DNA from: Coptis chinensis
Lineage: Eukaryota; Streptophyta; Magnoliopsida; Ranunculales; Ranunculaceae
Direction of reading: 5' to 3'
DNA: 64,000 bases
Assembly: GCA_015680905.1 (NCBI GenBank)
Contig: CM027385.1
Location: 77,893,501-77,957,500 of the forward strand
The notes beneath the pieces were generated by a model that saw only the letters and a list, made by a program, of their open reading frames with translations, had not been told where the DNA came from and ran no database searches. The translations under genes were made by a program, and so were the position numbers. Below, in pieces: positions 12,101 through 23,136 of this stretch (positions are counted from its first letter, which is position 1; the number at the start of each line of letters is the position of its first letter).

Positions 12101-12945
12101 ATTGGGTAATGACATTGTATGTAAGGTGTGATGTTGATTATAGAAGAAATCTGTGACCTGCAGAAAGTCGGGTTGATGATGTCCCCCTTGAGGAGCTCAT
12201 AAGGATTGTCATGTAAACCCTGCAAGTGGATTTATTCTGACATGACAATGAGGTTGAGTGGTACTACTCAAGGACATAAGAAGTTGATTGATGTAGTTGT
12301 CAGTAACTTGACTTAATCAATAGGTATTCGATATCTTAAACACAGGGAGATCAACGAGCATATAATATGGAGCCCATAAACATAACACGTAATTTGGGAT
12401 TAGGGCGGTAGTGCAACAATGGCCTTTAGTGGAATAAGTCATTTGTTGACAGACTTGGGCTGTGTGTTCTGGGCGAACATGGGAAGCCCAAGCCCGTCAG
12501 GAAGCCCAATGCAACCCTAATTTCTCCTCATGGTCCCTGTTGTAGCCTATAAATAGAAACCTCTTTCTCTGGCCGTTTTTCTCAAGGTTTTGCTCAAGAA
12601 AATTAGATCTAAAAATTGGTTCCAAATTTTGTGAGTGAGAGAGGCCAAGAGAGAAAGAAGAGGTTGGAAGATCGTTGCCCACACATCGTCCACTCTATGT
12701 ATAGGAATACAACAGAAGATCAAGAGGTTGTTGATTCTGGATTCTCAGAGTTATCACAGCTGATCTACAGGTATGTTTTCCAATCAAAATCGTGAACCCC
12801 ATTAATTCCGCTGCGCATGGTTTTCACGGTTTGTAGAAATTTACATTATGAAATAACGGTTCCTACAGGAACTGCATTGAATTAACCTCAGAATAATTAA
12901 TGGAAAATTGGAAAGTGGATGCAAATGTACTGAACTAACCTCAAA
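9200..12945. repeat. ~55 bp satellite array, 40 or more units
   Basis: A unit of about 55 bases is repeated from about 9200 to 11611 and resumes for one to two units at 12868-12945. Recognisable blocks are GAACTAACCTCAAAGAATAA, TTAACGGGAAATCGGAAACT and GGATGCAAATGCATT. Units vary by substitutions and small indels, so this is a moderately old array. GCAAATGCATT contains ATGCAT, giving a regularly spaced short palindrome. The array is split by a 1256 bp solo LTR. No coding potential. Confidence 0.9.
11612..12867 (+). mobile_element. solo LTR inserted in the satellite
   Basis: A 1256 bp segment begins TGATAGGGTT and ends GGTTCCTACA. It is flanked by a perfect 5 bp target duplication GGAAC (11607-11611 and 12868-12872), and the satellite continues on both sides. 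TG...CA ends with a 5 bp duplication and no internal region mark an LTR left after recombination between the two LTRs of a retrotransposon. A TATA-like CCTATAAATAGAAACC at about 12546 could be its promoter. Family unknown; no related internal region in the window. Confidence 0.8.
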
Positions 12946-13303
12946 ACATAGTTATATATTATAGGAGTGAGAATGTCTCGACAGGTACTGTTTTGTAGTT
13001 AAAATGGTGTTTATCATATCATTTTTCATATGATCTAGAATGCCTTGCTATTCAAGTAGTTTCAATATAATCCTCGCCTCATTGGGCATTCTCACAAAAG
13101 TTTTATCAAACTTCTCCATTAATTGACAAAAAAAAATCGAAGTGGGTTCGTTCTTTTTACAGAGTGTAGAATTTGCATGCTGTAAGAAATTTGGATGGGT
13201 GATCAATATAATATTCATATCTCATAGCTCAGTATAGTTGTTAATATTTATGAGAATAATTTAATATATCGGCACCCGTTCGTAGGACGGGTTCAAAAAC
13301 TAG
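12946..13303 (+). mobile_element. Helitron 3' terminal region (5' end not found)
   Basis: At 13274-13303 a short hairpin (arms ACCCG 13274-13278 and CGGGT 13288-13292) is followed by TCAAAAACTAG and then T, the signature of a Helitron 3' end (hairpin plus CTRR, target T). The matching 5' TC end was not located; the element may include part or all of the satellite to its left. No helicase coding is visible. Confidence 0.45.
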
Positions 13304-13438
13304 TTTTAACATATGTCCCTAGAACCCCTCCCAAGTAATAAAGCCATACACTTCTGAAACCGGTGAACTTCCATACGTGCTCAAGGCTTTTTATTATTAG
13401 AGACCCTTTTCTACTGCGATAGCGGCACTCTTCAAATA

Positions 13439-13909
13439 ATGGATGATCTCCTCAACTTTCCAAGCGATATCCTCTTTGATATCCTATCAAGAATTCAAAT
13501 AAAGTCTATTGTGATTTTAAGGTGCGTTTCTAAACCATGGCTAGACAAACTCACAGATTCTTTTGTTATGAATTGCACAAAGAAGTCACTAAACTTCTAA
13601 GTAGATACACCCCGGATGTTAGTTACCGGCTAGATCATCAAAGCATATTACGCAGGGCTTCATGGTTTCCTCTGTAGACTATGGTGAATCTCGCAAAGCC
13701 GTGGAAATTAATTCTACGATGCCTGATATACATAGTTATACTGGTGATTTCGAAGCTTGGAATTCTTGTGATGGACTACTATGTCTAACTTATTGCAAAG
13801 AGTTTCAACGCAAGGTTCTTTGCCTATGGAATCCTACTACTGGAGATTACATGGAGTTTCCCACAAGAGATCACTGTCCATTTAGTTCTTTGTGTTTTGG
13901 TCATAAGAC
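13439..13909 (+). pseudogene. F-box/FBA pseudogene, 5' half
   Basis: An ATG at 13439 opens a typical F-box (MDDLLNFPSDILFDILSRI, then VILRCVSKPWLDKL) that ends at a stop after ~55 codons. In another frame from about 13662 the F-box-associated region resumes (SCDGLLCLTYCKEF, VLCLWNPTTGDYMEFP). The reading frame is cut at 13909 by a Copia element, and the rest of the gene lies at 18962-19637. It is a relative of the intact gene at 27403-28452 (LWNP.TG..FE.P in both). The intact family acts as substrate receptor in SCF ubiquitin ligases; this copy cannot. Confidence 0.8.
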
Positions 13910-14123
13910 TATTAGAAGAAGAGAGCGCCGCATCGCCTCGACATCAACAATTGGCGTGCACGCCTTCCATTCCAGTATCACAGCTTGTACCGTTTGTTTC
14001 CTATTTGTTTTAGGATTTCTATTAACGTAGATAGAAACAATATGTACGTATTAGGAACTTGTAATCTCTATATAAACAATTGTGTAAACAATAGAAATCA
14101 ATCAAGTAAATATTCTCTCAAAT

Positions 14124-14184
<61 letters not shown>

Positions 14185-14192
14185 ATTTATCA
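13910..14192 (+). repeat. 5' LTR of the Copia element
   Basis: Contains a TATA-like CTCTATATAAAC (about 14065-14076) and a long (CT)n tract at 14127-14183 that is only about ten bases long in the 3' LTR. It ends AATTTATCA directly before the primer-binding site. Confidence 0.85.
14127..14183 (+). repeat. (CT)n microsatellite in the 5' LTR
   Basis: About 57 bases of CT repeat. The 3' LTR of the same element holds only a few CT units at the same place, so the expansion happened after insertion. Confidence 0.95.
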
Positions 14193-14203
14193 TGGTATCA
14201 GCC
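14193..14203 (+). other. Copia primer-binding site
   Basis: TGGTATCAGC immediately follows the 5' LTR and matches the complement of the 3' end of plant initiator methionine tRNA, the normal primer for Copia elements. Confidence 0.8.
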
Positions 14204-14263
14204 TAATTTCGATCCAAACCCTAACCCTAACCACTCTAAGCTTCCACCTCCTCTCAATTCTCA

Positions 14264-17200
14264 ATGGCCGACGCCTCAAACACCAATAATGACTCTCCTC
14301 CAGGTTCCGATAATCTTTTCTTTGTACACCACTCAGATAGTCCCACGGCTATTCTCGTCTCTCCTCTGTTATTCGGTCACAATTATTCGACTTGGTTACG
14401 GTCTATCTCTAGAGCCCTTTGAGCAAAAAATAAGTTTGGTTTTGTCGATGGCTTTGTCACACCTCCCACTACTCCCAAATAAAAATCCAAGTGGTCGCGA
14501 TGTGATGACCTAGTTGCTTCATGGATTCTCAATTATGTTACTCCAGATATCCGTGGAAGCATCCTCTATGCCGACTCTGCATCCGAAATCTGGAAAGATC
14601 TAGGTGACCGTTTTTCACAAACTAATGCACCCAAGGTTTTTCAACTGAAGGATTCCGTCACTCTTCTCAAACAAGACAATCGTCCGGTATCTGTTTACTT
14701 CACTTTGCTTAAATCTTTATGGGATGAATTAAGTTTTTTGTCTACTATGCCTACTTGTACTTGTAGTCATGCATCTATTTTTGCCAAAGAGATTGAAGAC
14801 AATCGTTATATGAAATTCATGTAAGGCTTAGATGCTCGTTTTTAATCTATTTGCAGTCAAATTCACTTAATGGATTCTTTTCCTCGTATGTCCAAGATTT
14901 ATTCTTTAATCCAACAGGAAGAAAGGCAACAAGAGATTCATACACTCTCTCTTCTTTCTGCTCCAGACGCTACTGCCCTGAGTACCCACTTTCAAAAGAC
15001 CAACTGGGCTTCTTCTACGAAATCAGGCCCGTCTAAACCTCCGCAGTAAAACACTGGTTCGCAACAACCCCGAAAGCGCCCTCCAGTCTGAGGGCAGTAA
15101 CTGAAGAAGCGCCGCGACGCCGTCCCTTTTGCAATCCATCAGAATCGAAGTTGGACATCATATTGATACATGTTACAAACTGCACGGTTATCCCCCCCAA
15201 GCCTGCTCAAGCCAATTCAATTGTTACGGACTCCAATTCTCATGTTTTTTTCACAGAACAATACAACTAACTTCTCAGTTTGCTTGATTCAAGTAGCACC
15301 ACTTCACAAGCAAACCTGGCAGGTATTTCTCTCTCGTGTTTTTCTAAATCCATATGGATCATTGACTTTGGTGCTACCAATCATGTTTGTTCCTCATTAC
15401 ATCTGTTTTCTCATTATCATATTTGTTTAACACATTCTACTCTTAAACTTTCGGATGGAACAAACCATTTAATTACTCATGTTGGTAGTGTTATTCTCTC
15501 TTCTCCATTGCGTCTTGGCAACGTTCCAGTTTGTTCCCACTTTTCATTTTAACTTGCTTTCCAGTAGTGAACTAGTCAAGTCTCACCCTATCTCTGTCAC
15601 GTTCACTAATGATTCTTGTCTTTTTCAGGACCAATTATCGAAGAAGAAGATTGGATTGGGACGGCTTAATGGGGGACTCTACTATCTCCAACTAGCTTCT
15701 GTTTGCTCATCCCACAACTCCACCACCAATAATATATAACATTATCGCTTAGGACATCTCTCTTCCACGCCTTTGCAGATTTTAGTTATGCAGTTTCCTT
15801 TTATTTCTAGTTCCAATAATGTTACTTGCAATGTGTGTCCGCAAGCTAAACAAACACGTTTATCTTTTTCTCATAGTTCAATAAAAACTATTAGACCTTT
15901 TCAAATGATTCATTGTGACATTTGGGGTCCTTTTTCATTTACCATCCTATTCCAATGTTTGTTTTTTCTTAACTATTGTCGATGATTTTAGTTGTGCTAC
16001 ATGAATTTATCTTATGACTGTCAAATCTAAAACTGCCATACATTTACAATCTTTTTTTTGCCATGGTTCATACTCAATTTCATTCTATAATACATTCGCT
16101 CATATCTGGCCATAACAACATTGATGACCATTTTCATAAAATCCAAGTCCTTCGATCCGACAATGAATCCGAATTTGTATCCCATAACATATATGCAACA
16201 ATTTTTTTCCAAACATGGGGTTATCTACCAATATAGTTGCGTTGCTACTCCCCAACAAACGTTATTGTCGAAAGAAAATATCGTCACTTACTCAACGTTG
16301 CACGAGCATTACATTTTCAAGCTCATCTCCTGTTATCCTTCTAGGGTGAATGCATTCTCACCGCAAGCTATCTCATTAACAAAATTTCTATCCCCTTGTT
16401 AAATGACAAATCACCTTATGAGCTTTTGTTTACAACACCTCCCACTCTTGCCCATCTTCATGTTTTTTGTTGTTTATGTTTTGCTAACAACACTTCCATT
16501 AAAAATAAGTTTGATCACCGCGGGAAACCTGACATCTTCATTGGTTATCCTTATACTCATAAAGGCTATCACATTTATGATTTATCTTCCAAGAAAATTT
16601 ATACTTTCCGTGACGTGATTTTCCATGATAATGTATTCCCATATCAATATTTATCTTCCCCACTATCACATCTGCCAATTTATCCCTTACCCATCCCAAA
16701 CAATGAAACTTTTGACATTCAATCCTCTCTTGTCACTCCAGTATATAGAGTGCGCACGCGCTTTGATCTAGCACAAATCGAGCGCACACGCGCCCTCCTT
16801 CCTGTAACTCTAGTAGACAGAGCGCGCGCGCCCTCTAATCTAGTACAAACAGAGCACGCACGCGCCCTCCCTCCTGACAATCTTCCAACTTAGTCAGCTC
16901 CGTCACCTGCAATTTTGGAACTCCCTCAGCCACCACAACCCAACCCTCCTATCTCACCTTGATCTACTAGAGTGCGAAACCCCCCACCACTTCTCATCAA
17001 AGATTATCACTGCCCTACTCTCACCAAGGCACCTACAGTCCCTCGTTCGGCCAACCTTATCCAATCGGACTCTAAGATAACACAGTCTTCCACTCCATAT
17101 CCTATGGTTTTCTATATTTCTGACACTAATTTTTCTACTTGTCATAAATTTTTTTGTCTAAAGTGTCTTCTTCAGTTGTTCCTACATTTTTTTCTCAAGC

Positions 17201-18700
17201 TGTAAAAATCCTAGAATGGAGAGCTGTTATGGCTGCTGAAATTGCAGCTTTGGAACATAATACACACATGGACTCTTGTTCAGTTATCCCCTCATCTTAA
17301 GCCTATTGGTTGTAAATGGGTTTTCAATATTAAATATCATGCAGATGGCTCTATTGAAGCTTACAAAGCTTGTCTTGTTGCCAAAGGTTACAATCGATTG
17401 AAGGACAAGACTATCATGACACTTTTGCACTGTTGCTAAATTAGTCACTGCTCGATTACTTCTCCCATTGCTACTATTAGACATTGGTCCCTTCATCACC
17501 GGATGTCCATAATGCCTTTCTCCAAGGTGATTTGGATGAAACCGCCTACATGACCTTACCACCGGCTTCACCAAGCGGGGGAGCACAAGATCTGTCGCCT
17601 CATTAAGTTCTTATATGGACTCGCAGTGCTTCTTCGGCAATGATTTGCCAAACTATCTACCACTCTTGTCAATGCCGGCTTCACTCAATCTAAGTCTGAT
17701 TATTCTCTGTTCACTCATATTCGTGGTTCTAATTCTACATTTGTTCTTGTTTATGTGGACAACATTCTAATCATAGGCAACAATCCATCTCTCATTCGAA
17801 CTTGAAGCAATTTTTAGAAACAAAGTTCTATATCAAGGACTTGGGACGTCTTAAATATTTCTTGGGTATTGAGGTAGCTCGATCCAAAGAAGGATTATTT
17901 CTTACACAGCGCAAATGTCTTTTGGACATTCTGTTTGATTGTGGTACCACTGGTAGTCGTATTTCTGAGTTTCCTATGGAACAAAACATCAACCTCAATA
18001 CCAATGATGGCACGTTACTTCAGGATCCTACTGTCTATCGTCGCTTGAATTGATTGGGCATCTTCTATATCTCACAGTTACACGACCAGATATCACTTAT
18101 TATGTTAATTATCTCAGCCGTTTCATACAGTCACCACAGACTCCACATCTCGATGCTGCTCATCGTATACTCCACTATCTTAAAGGTTCGATCAACAAAA
18201 AGATTCTCTTATCCGCTACTAGTTCTTTACACATCTCCGACTTCTGTGACTCTAATTGGGATGGTTGTCCTGTCATTCGTCGCTCTACTAGTGGCTATTG
18301 CACTTTTCTTGGTTCTAGTCCTATCTCCTGGAGAACAAAGAAACAGAGAACTGTATCCCGTTCTTCTGCTGAAGCCGAATATCGATCCATGGATACCCTT
18401 GTGTGTGAACTTCAATGGTTGAAGTATCTTCTGCATGACATAGGCATCTCTCACCCCTCTCCGATGACCATATTCAGCGACAATTAGGCCACACTCCACA
18501 TCTCTCATAATCCAATTTTCCATGAACGAACGAAGCATATCGAATTGGATTGTCATTTCTTACGCGACAAGATACATGCCAAGTTATCATCTCCTACGTT
18601 CGTTCCATCCTTAGATCAGGTGGCTGACACCTTCACTAAACCTCTCGACAAAGACACCTTTCTAAGATTAATTAATTCGCAAGTTGGGAGTTCTTGATAT
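14264..18700 (+). pseudogene. Copia gag-pol pseudogene
   Basis: The polyprotein would start at the ATG at 14264 (MADASNTNND) with a gag domain (LLFGHNYSTWLRSI; YFTLLKSLWDELS), then protease with DFG where DSG is expected (15364), integrase (HCDIWGP near 15911; RSDNESEF near 16155; a GKPDIFIGYP-type C-terminal part), reverse transcriptase (PIGCKWVFNIK near 17300; YVDN at 17752 where YVDD is expected) and RNase H (WRTKKQRTVSRSSAEAEYR near 18340). Multiple stops and frameshifts break every domain. The altered protease and RT active sites alone would inactivate it. Confidence 0.9.
16745..16880 (+). repeat. GC-rich alternating CG/CA repeat between integrase and RT
   Basis: Two units of about 67 bases, each with two blocks such as GCGCACGCGC separated by ~22 bases (CTAATCTAGTACAAA-like spacer). 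The same two-block design occurs in the 3' LTR at about 18738-18785. The rest of the element is AT-rich, so the blocks stand out. Confidence 0.7.
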
Positions 18701-18723
18701 TCACTCTCCAACTTGAGGGGGAT

Positions 18724-18961
18724 TATTAGAAAACAAAGCGCGCACGCGCTCTGACATCGAACAACTGGAGCGCGCACGCGCCTTCCATTCCAGTATCGTA
18801 GCCTGTACCGTTTGTTTTCTATTTGTTTTAGGATTTCTATTAACGTAGATAGAAACAATGTGTACTATTAGGAACTTATAATCTCTATATAAACAATTGT
18901 GTAAACAGTAGAAATCAATCAAGTAAATATTCTCTCAAATCAATCTCTCTCTAATTTATCA
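18724..18961 (+). repeat. 3' LTR of the Copia element
   Basis: Aligns with the 5' LTR over its whole length, about 45 bases shorter because of the CT tract. Near its start it keeps the paired GCGCGCACGCGC blocks that have decayed in the 5' LTR. Confidence 0.85.
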
Positions 18962-19637
18962 GTATTCAGTGTTGGTTTCAATCCAAATGTGAACAGTTAC
19001 TTTGTTATAAGAATTGAGACTCACAGTTTAACATATGATGGTCCTTGTTCACACGTTTATATTTTCTACTTAGGCTATAGATCATGGTGGCATGTCCAAG
19101 AAATTTGTTATAAAATTCCACCAAAGCAAGGAGCACCAGTTAATGGTGCTCTTCATTGGCTGGGGGCTTCTTGCACTGGTACTCCATCGTACAATTACGA
19201 TTTAGTTATTGCATTCGTCATCAAGGGCAGAAAATTTCAAGAGGTACCATTGCCTTACTTTGGGGATATGCGCACATTCTCTATGGACATCACAGAGTTA
19301 GGAGGGGAACTTTGTTTATTTTGTGATTTTAAAAGATCGGTTACTCTATGGTTGATGAAGGATTACAGTGTGAAGGAGTCTTGGACCAAGATGTTCAGCA
19401 TCAAAAAACCTATTGGTGAATTTCATACCAGAAATTTATTGATTCCACTATGTTTCACAATCAGTGGCGCTTATACTAATTAAAGTTCGTACTTTAGTTT
19501 TGTATGACCAGAAAGATGGAAAGTTAGTATCTCTCAAAATTGAAGGCATTCCAGAACGTTTTCAAGCATTTACAACATACATTGAAAGCCCAGTGAGAAT
19601 CAAATCAAGTAGCCAGATATTTGATTACTATACCTAG
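18962..19637 (+). pseudogene. F-box/FBA pseudogene, 3' half
   Basis: The reading frame continues the gene interrupted at 13909: FSVGFNPNVNSYFVIRIE, then NGALHWLGAS, FQEVPLPYFG and LWLMKDYSVKESWTKMF, all hallmarks of the F-box-associated domain and matched block by block in the intact gene at 27403-28452. A frameshift near 19475 moves the C-terminus (VLYDQKDGKLVSL) to another frame, ending at a stop near 19637. Together with the Copia insertion and the broken F-box this is a dead copy. Confidence 0.8.
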
Positions 19638-19704
19638 ATTTACTTGTAAGATTCATTTGATTTAGTCACTGTGGATTATTGAGATTGGCTCTATGGTGGA
19701 GGAT

Positions 19705-19716
19705 AACTTGAATGAA
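19705..19716 (+). repeat. LINE target-site duplication, left
   Basis: AACTTGAATGAA, repeated exactly at 25976-25987 after the poly-A of the LINE. Confidence 0.75.
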
Positions 19717-20109
19717 GGTTTTCTGATTGCGGTTTCTTGATCATGATTACAAGCACTACTTTACTACTAGCATCTTAAGACTGGAGTAAGATCTCGCTAA
19801 TCGCTGGTTTTGTCTTTTTACTTTGTTTTTTATTGAGTCTGATTGAGTTAGTTTGAACCAAGTTTGGATGTTTAAACTGGAAGGTTTTAACCATAGTTTT
19901 GTGCAAGATCTTTGTGGTGATACATCTGCAGGAATCAGAATGGTAATTGGGCAGTGTTAACAGCAGCATTTGTTGAAATGATTAAGGTGATACATGCGGA
20001 AGATTATGGAGGAACTGAACTCTATATATTCTCATCAAGGTGGCTTCTTCAGAGTCAGCTCTATAGTGGTCTTTCCTCTTTCCGATCTTATATTTCCTAT
20101 ATCTTCAAG

Positions 20110-20955
20110 ATGGTGTCTGATGTTAAAGGCAAATCCCAAATTACCAATTCAAATTCGGATCAGATCAACAATCTCTCAACAGCTTTTGCTAGCAAAATGA
20201 GGTTACCTATCCAGGCAATTCCAACAGTCACTTTCAATGATCGTATGAAAAACAAGGTCAGGGAGTACAATCGCTTTAGCGTGGTGGGGCGAGTCCTTGA
20301 TGGAAAATTGAATTATAAGACTATCAAAACAGCACTAGAAATGTTATGGAATGCAAATGCAATTCTGCATATGGAGACAATCAAGCCAGATGTATACCAA
20401 ATATGGTTATCCTCCCATGATCATATGGAATCTCTTCTAAAGGAGCAACCTTGGATAGTGTCAAATCATATTTTCCAAATCGTCTCCTGGGAGGAATTCA
20501 ATGAGTCTGGAGATGAAGCTTTTCTAAAATTTCATGTGTGGATTAACCTGCTGAACTATCCATCTATATTTCTGGACTCCCATATTGTGATGGATAATAT
20601 TTTTGATTCTGGTCTCTTAACTCCAACTCAGATTAAGTTGATTGAACTGTATAAACAGCAAGGGAATGAACCTGCTTTTGTGCGCATCAAGGCGGTGTTA
20701 GACTCCAGGGATCCTATACCACCTGGTTTTCTTATGCCAGTCCCATTCAAAGGCAATCAAACTCAGTGGATACAGTTTGCTTATGAATACCTCCCAATGT
20801 TTTGCTTCAGGTGTGGTTTTTTGGGACATATCATCGCAAACTGCGAAGTTGGAATGGCAGCAATGCCGACTTTAGCATCATCTAGCAAGACAGAGGATAA
20901 TGTTGAGCTATACAATCCTCGTAGTCGAGTTATACCTCGATCACCGGGTACATAG
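20110..20955 (+). CDS. LINE ORF1, nucleic-acid-binding protein
   Basis: 281 aa from the ATG at 20110. The N-terminal half resembles DUF4283 (FSVVGRVLDGKLNYKTI; PWIVSNHIFQIVSWEEF). A single CX2CX4HX4C zinc knuckle follows (CFRCGFLGHIIANC, residues about 235-248). Such ORF1 proteins coat the LINE RNA. The frame ends soon after the knuckle, shorter than usual for plant L1 ORF1; the expected basic tail (about 20956-21700) is present only as broken frames, so the product is probably truncated. Confidence 0.75.
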   Translation: MVSDVKGKSQITNSNSDQINNLSTAFASKMRLPIQAIPTVTFNDRMKNKVREYNRFSVVGRVLDGKLNYKTIKTALEMLWNANAILHMETIKPDVYQIWLSSHDHMESLLKEQPWIVSNHIFQIVSWEEFNESGDEAFLKFHVWINLLNYPSIFLDSHIVMDNIFDSGLLTPTQIKLIELYKQQGNEPAFVRIKAVLDSRDPIPPGFLMPVPFKGNQTQWIQFAYEYLPMFCFRCGFLGHIIANCEVGMAAMPTLASSSKTEDNVELYNPRSRVIPRSPGT

Positions 20956-21726
20956 GAAGGTCGACCGCTTCAATGTGGATGATGAGGAGTTTGTCAGACA
21001 TCCGAAACGTTCGATGGATCAGTCACCAAACTAACATGCAATGGACTAATGCGAATTAAGTGGTGCACATCCAAACATTGCTCCACGCCCATGGTTGAAA
21101 CGCACTTTTTTGCACTACCAAATGTTCAACAGGTTTATAGACCTGAGAACTTCAGACAGCCTACAATAGTGGACCTCTCCTCACCTGATCCTAGTGATGC
21201 TCATCTCAATTATGCACTCACGGAGTATGAAGCAAATGTATCAACACCGCAGCACTCACCACCGAATCGACTCTGTTGGATCTATTTCCACAACAAATTC
21301 TGCAGAGTAATCGGGTCAATATTCAAACTCTTATTTGGACTTAATCATGGGAAACAATAGAGAGCAGTTCTCATCTATTGATTTTCTGATCCCACCTCCG
21401 AGGGCGTGGAAGAAATAGGTCCGTTTCAAGTTCCTTTTCTCACACAAAGCAGAAAATCGAGTACACAAGACCGCCGATTCACAAACGCCCGAAATTGGAA
21501 AGGGAATAGCAACCGAGGACTACCGTGGCAAGTGAATATGAAACAAGATGCTGAAGATGTGGAAGATTTCATGGCTCGTGAGGAGAACAGAAGACACCAA
21601 TCCAGTTTAGACAAAAGTCACAGAGAGAGTCACTGCCGGTTCTTCAAGGGGTTTCAAACCGGAGCTCGCTCGTAATATGTACAAGAAGGCAAGGGGAGTC
21701 GGCCGTAAACAGCCCCTGATTGATCA

Positions 21727-23136
21727 ATGAGGATATTAGCTTGGAATTGTCGAGGAGTAGGCCTCGACTCGACAATTCGGTGCTTAAAAGATCATATCGA
21801 GTAGAGAGGCCAAGTATAATCTTCCTATGTGAAACTAAAGCCGATGTAAATAAGTCGTCGCGATTTTATGCGTTCTTTTGCTAGTGACTATAAGTCTTTT
21901 GTAATAGGGTCGCGAGGGTTGTCCGGGGATTATGGTGTTTATGGCAACATGAACTTGATGTACAAATTGTATGGTCGATAGTTGGATCATACATGCTTTA
22001 ATGATATGAATAACGACTTTTGGTATTTGTCTTGTATATATGGTAGCCCCCATCCCCAACCCCGAGAAAGTCGGTGGCACTCCATGCAAAATCTTATTCC
22101 TGCAAATACATTACCTTGGCTATGCATTGGAGATTTCAATGATGTATCCACCAAGAGGAAAAGCGAGGAGGACCTCCAGCCCCATCGTTCTCATATAAAA
22201 CATTTCAATGAAATGATTCAACAATGTGCGCTAATGGATCTGGGCTACAGGGGAGCACCTTTCACTTGGTGTAACAACCAAAAAGGAAGCAAAAGAATAC
22301 TCAAACGACTTGATCGAGGAATGTGTAATGCACAATGGCGAAGTTTGTTTCCAAATGCCCATGTTAATCACTTCCCTACTCTGGATTCAGATCATAAAGT
22401 ACTATTGTTAGATTGTGCTCCACAACCTCGAAAATTTCAAAAACCTTTTAGATTTGAAATCATGTGGCTTTCAGATCCGACTTGCAAAGAGGTGGTAACG
22501 GGAGCATTGCAGTCAAAATTTCATGGCTCCCCTTCTTATATTCTGTGCAGAACGCTGGATACATGTAGGAAAAAGCTACAGTCATGGAACTCCAAGCATT
22601 TTGGTAACATCCATCATCAAATGGCACAACTCAGAGTACAGATTCAGAAGTTACAGGAGCAACAACATTTGGCTATTAATAATGGCCAGATGGCTGAATA
22701 TTTTCTTCAACAAGAGGACATCCTACTCACGAGATATAAGGTATTGTCAAGGAGAATTCATGTCCACTGGGCTCAAAAAGCCAGAGTAGATAGCTTACTC
22801 TATAATGAGCTGAATACTAAGTATTTTCATGCAACTGTCGTGAGAAGGAGGCATAGAACATATATTAGTAGACTCTTCAATTCTGAGGGAACATTGTTAC
22901 AATCTCAAGATGCTATCAGAGAGCACATGGTATTCTATTTCCAGAATTTGTTGTCTACTTCGACACCGACAATGGAGGATGATATTCTACAATTAATTCC
23001 TCCTAAGGTCACTGCTACTGACAATGCAAGTCTCTTAGCCCCAATGGATCGAGGGCTTAAAATATGGGATCAAAGTGAAGAATATTGGCTCCTTCAAATC
23101 ACCCGGTCCGGATGGGTTCCAATCTATTTTCTATAA
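21727..23136 (+). pseudogene. LINE ORF2, endonuclease part
   Basis: Starts at the ATG at 21727 with MRILAWNCRGVGLDS, the conserved apurinic-type endonuclease start, then runs into a stop after ~25 codons; FLCETKAD, with the catalytic glutamate, follows in another frame near 21820. From 21982 a long open stretch carries GDFND (22129-22143), GAPFTWCNN and LDSDHKVLL, the remaining catalytic motifs. The enzyme would nick target DNA for target-primed reverse transcription. The frame shifts again near 23060 before the RT. Confidence 0.8.

Larger units (their letters stand above)
13910..18961 (+). mobile_element. degenerate Ty1/Copia LTR retrotransposon
   Basis: LTRs are at 13910-14192 and 18724-18961. 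The primer-binding site TGGTATCAGC follows the 5' LTR, and a purine tract TTGAGGGGGAT precedes the 3' LTR. The gag-protease-integrase-RT-RNase H order identifies Copia. Both LTRs start TATTAG instead of TGTTAG. They differ by several substitutions outside a length-variable CT tract. The element sits inside an F-box pseudogene on the same strand. I find no matching target duplication (AAGAC versus GTATT), so the flanks may have been altered since insertion. Confidence 0.9.

Noticed and set aside
13985..14185. 66-codon frame ending in Ser-Leu repeats
   Set aside because: It is the (CT)n tract of the Copia LTR read in frame.
13900..18975. A 5 bp target duplication for the Copia element
   Set aside because: Flanks AAGAC and GTATT do not match; a shared TATT on both sides is part of the LTR start on the left and is too short to count.
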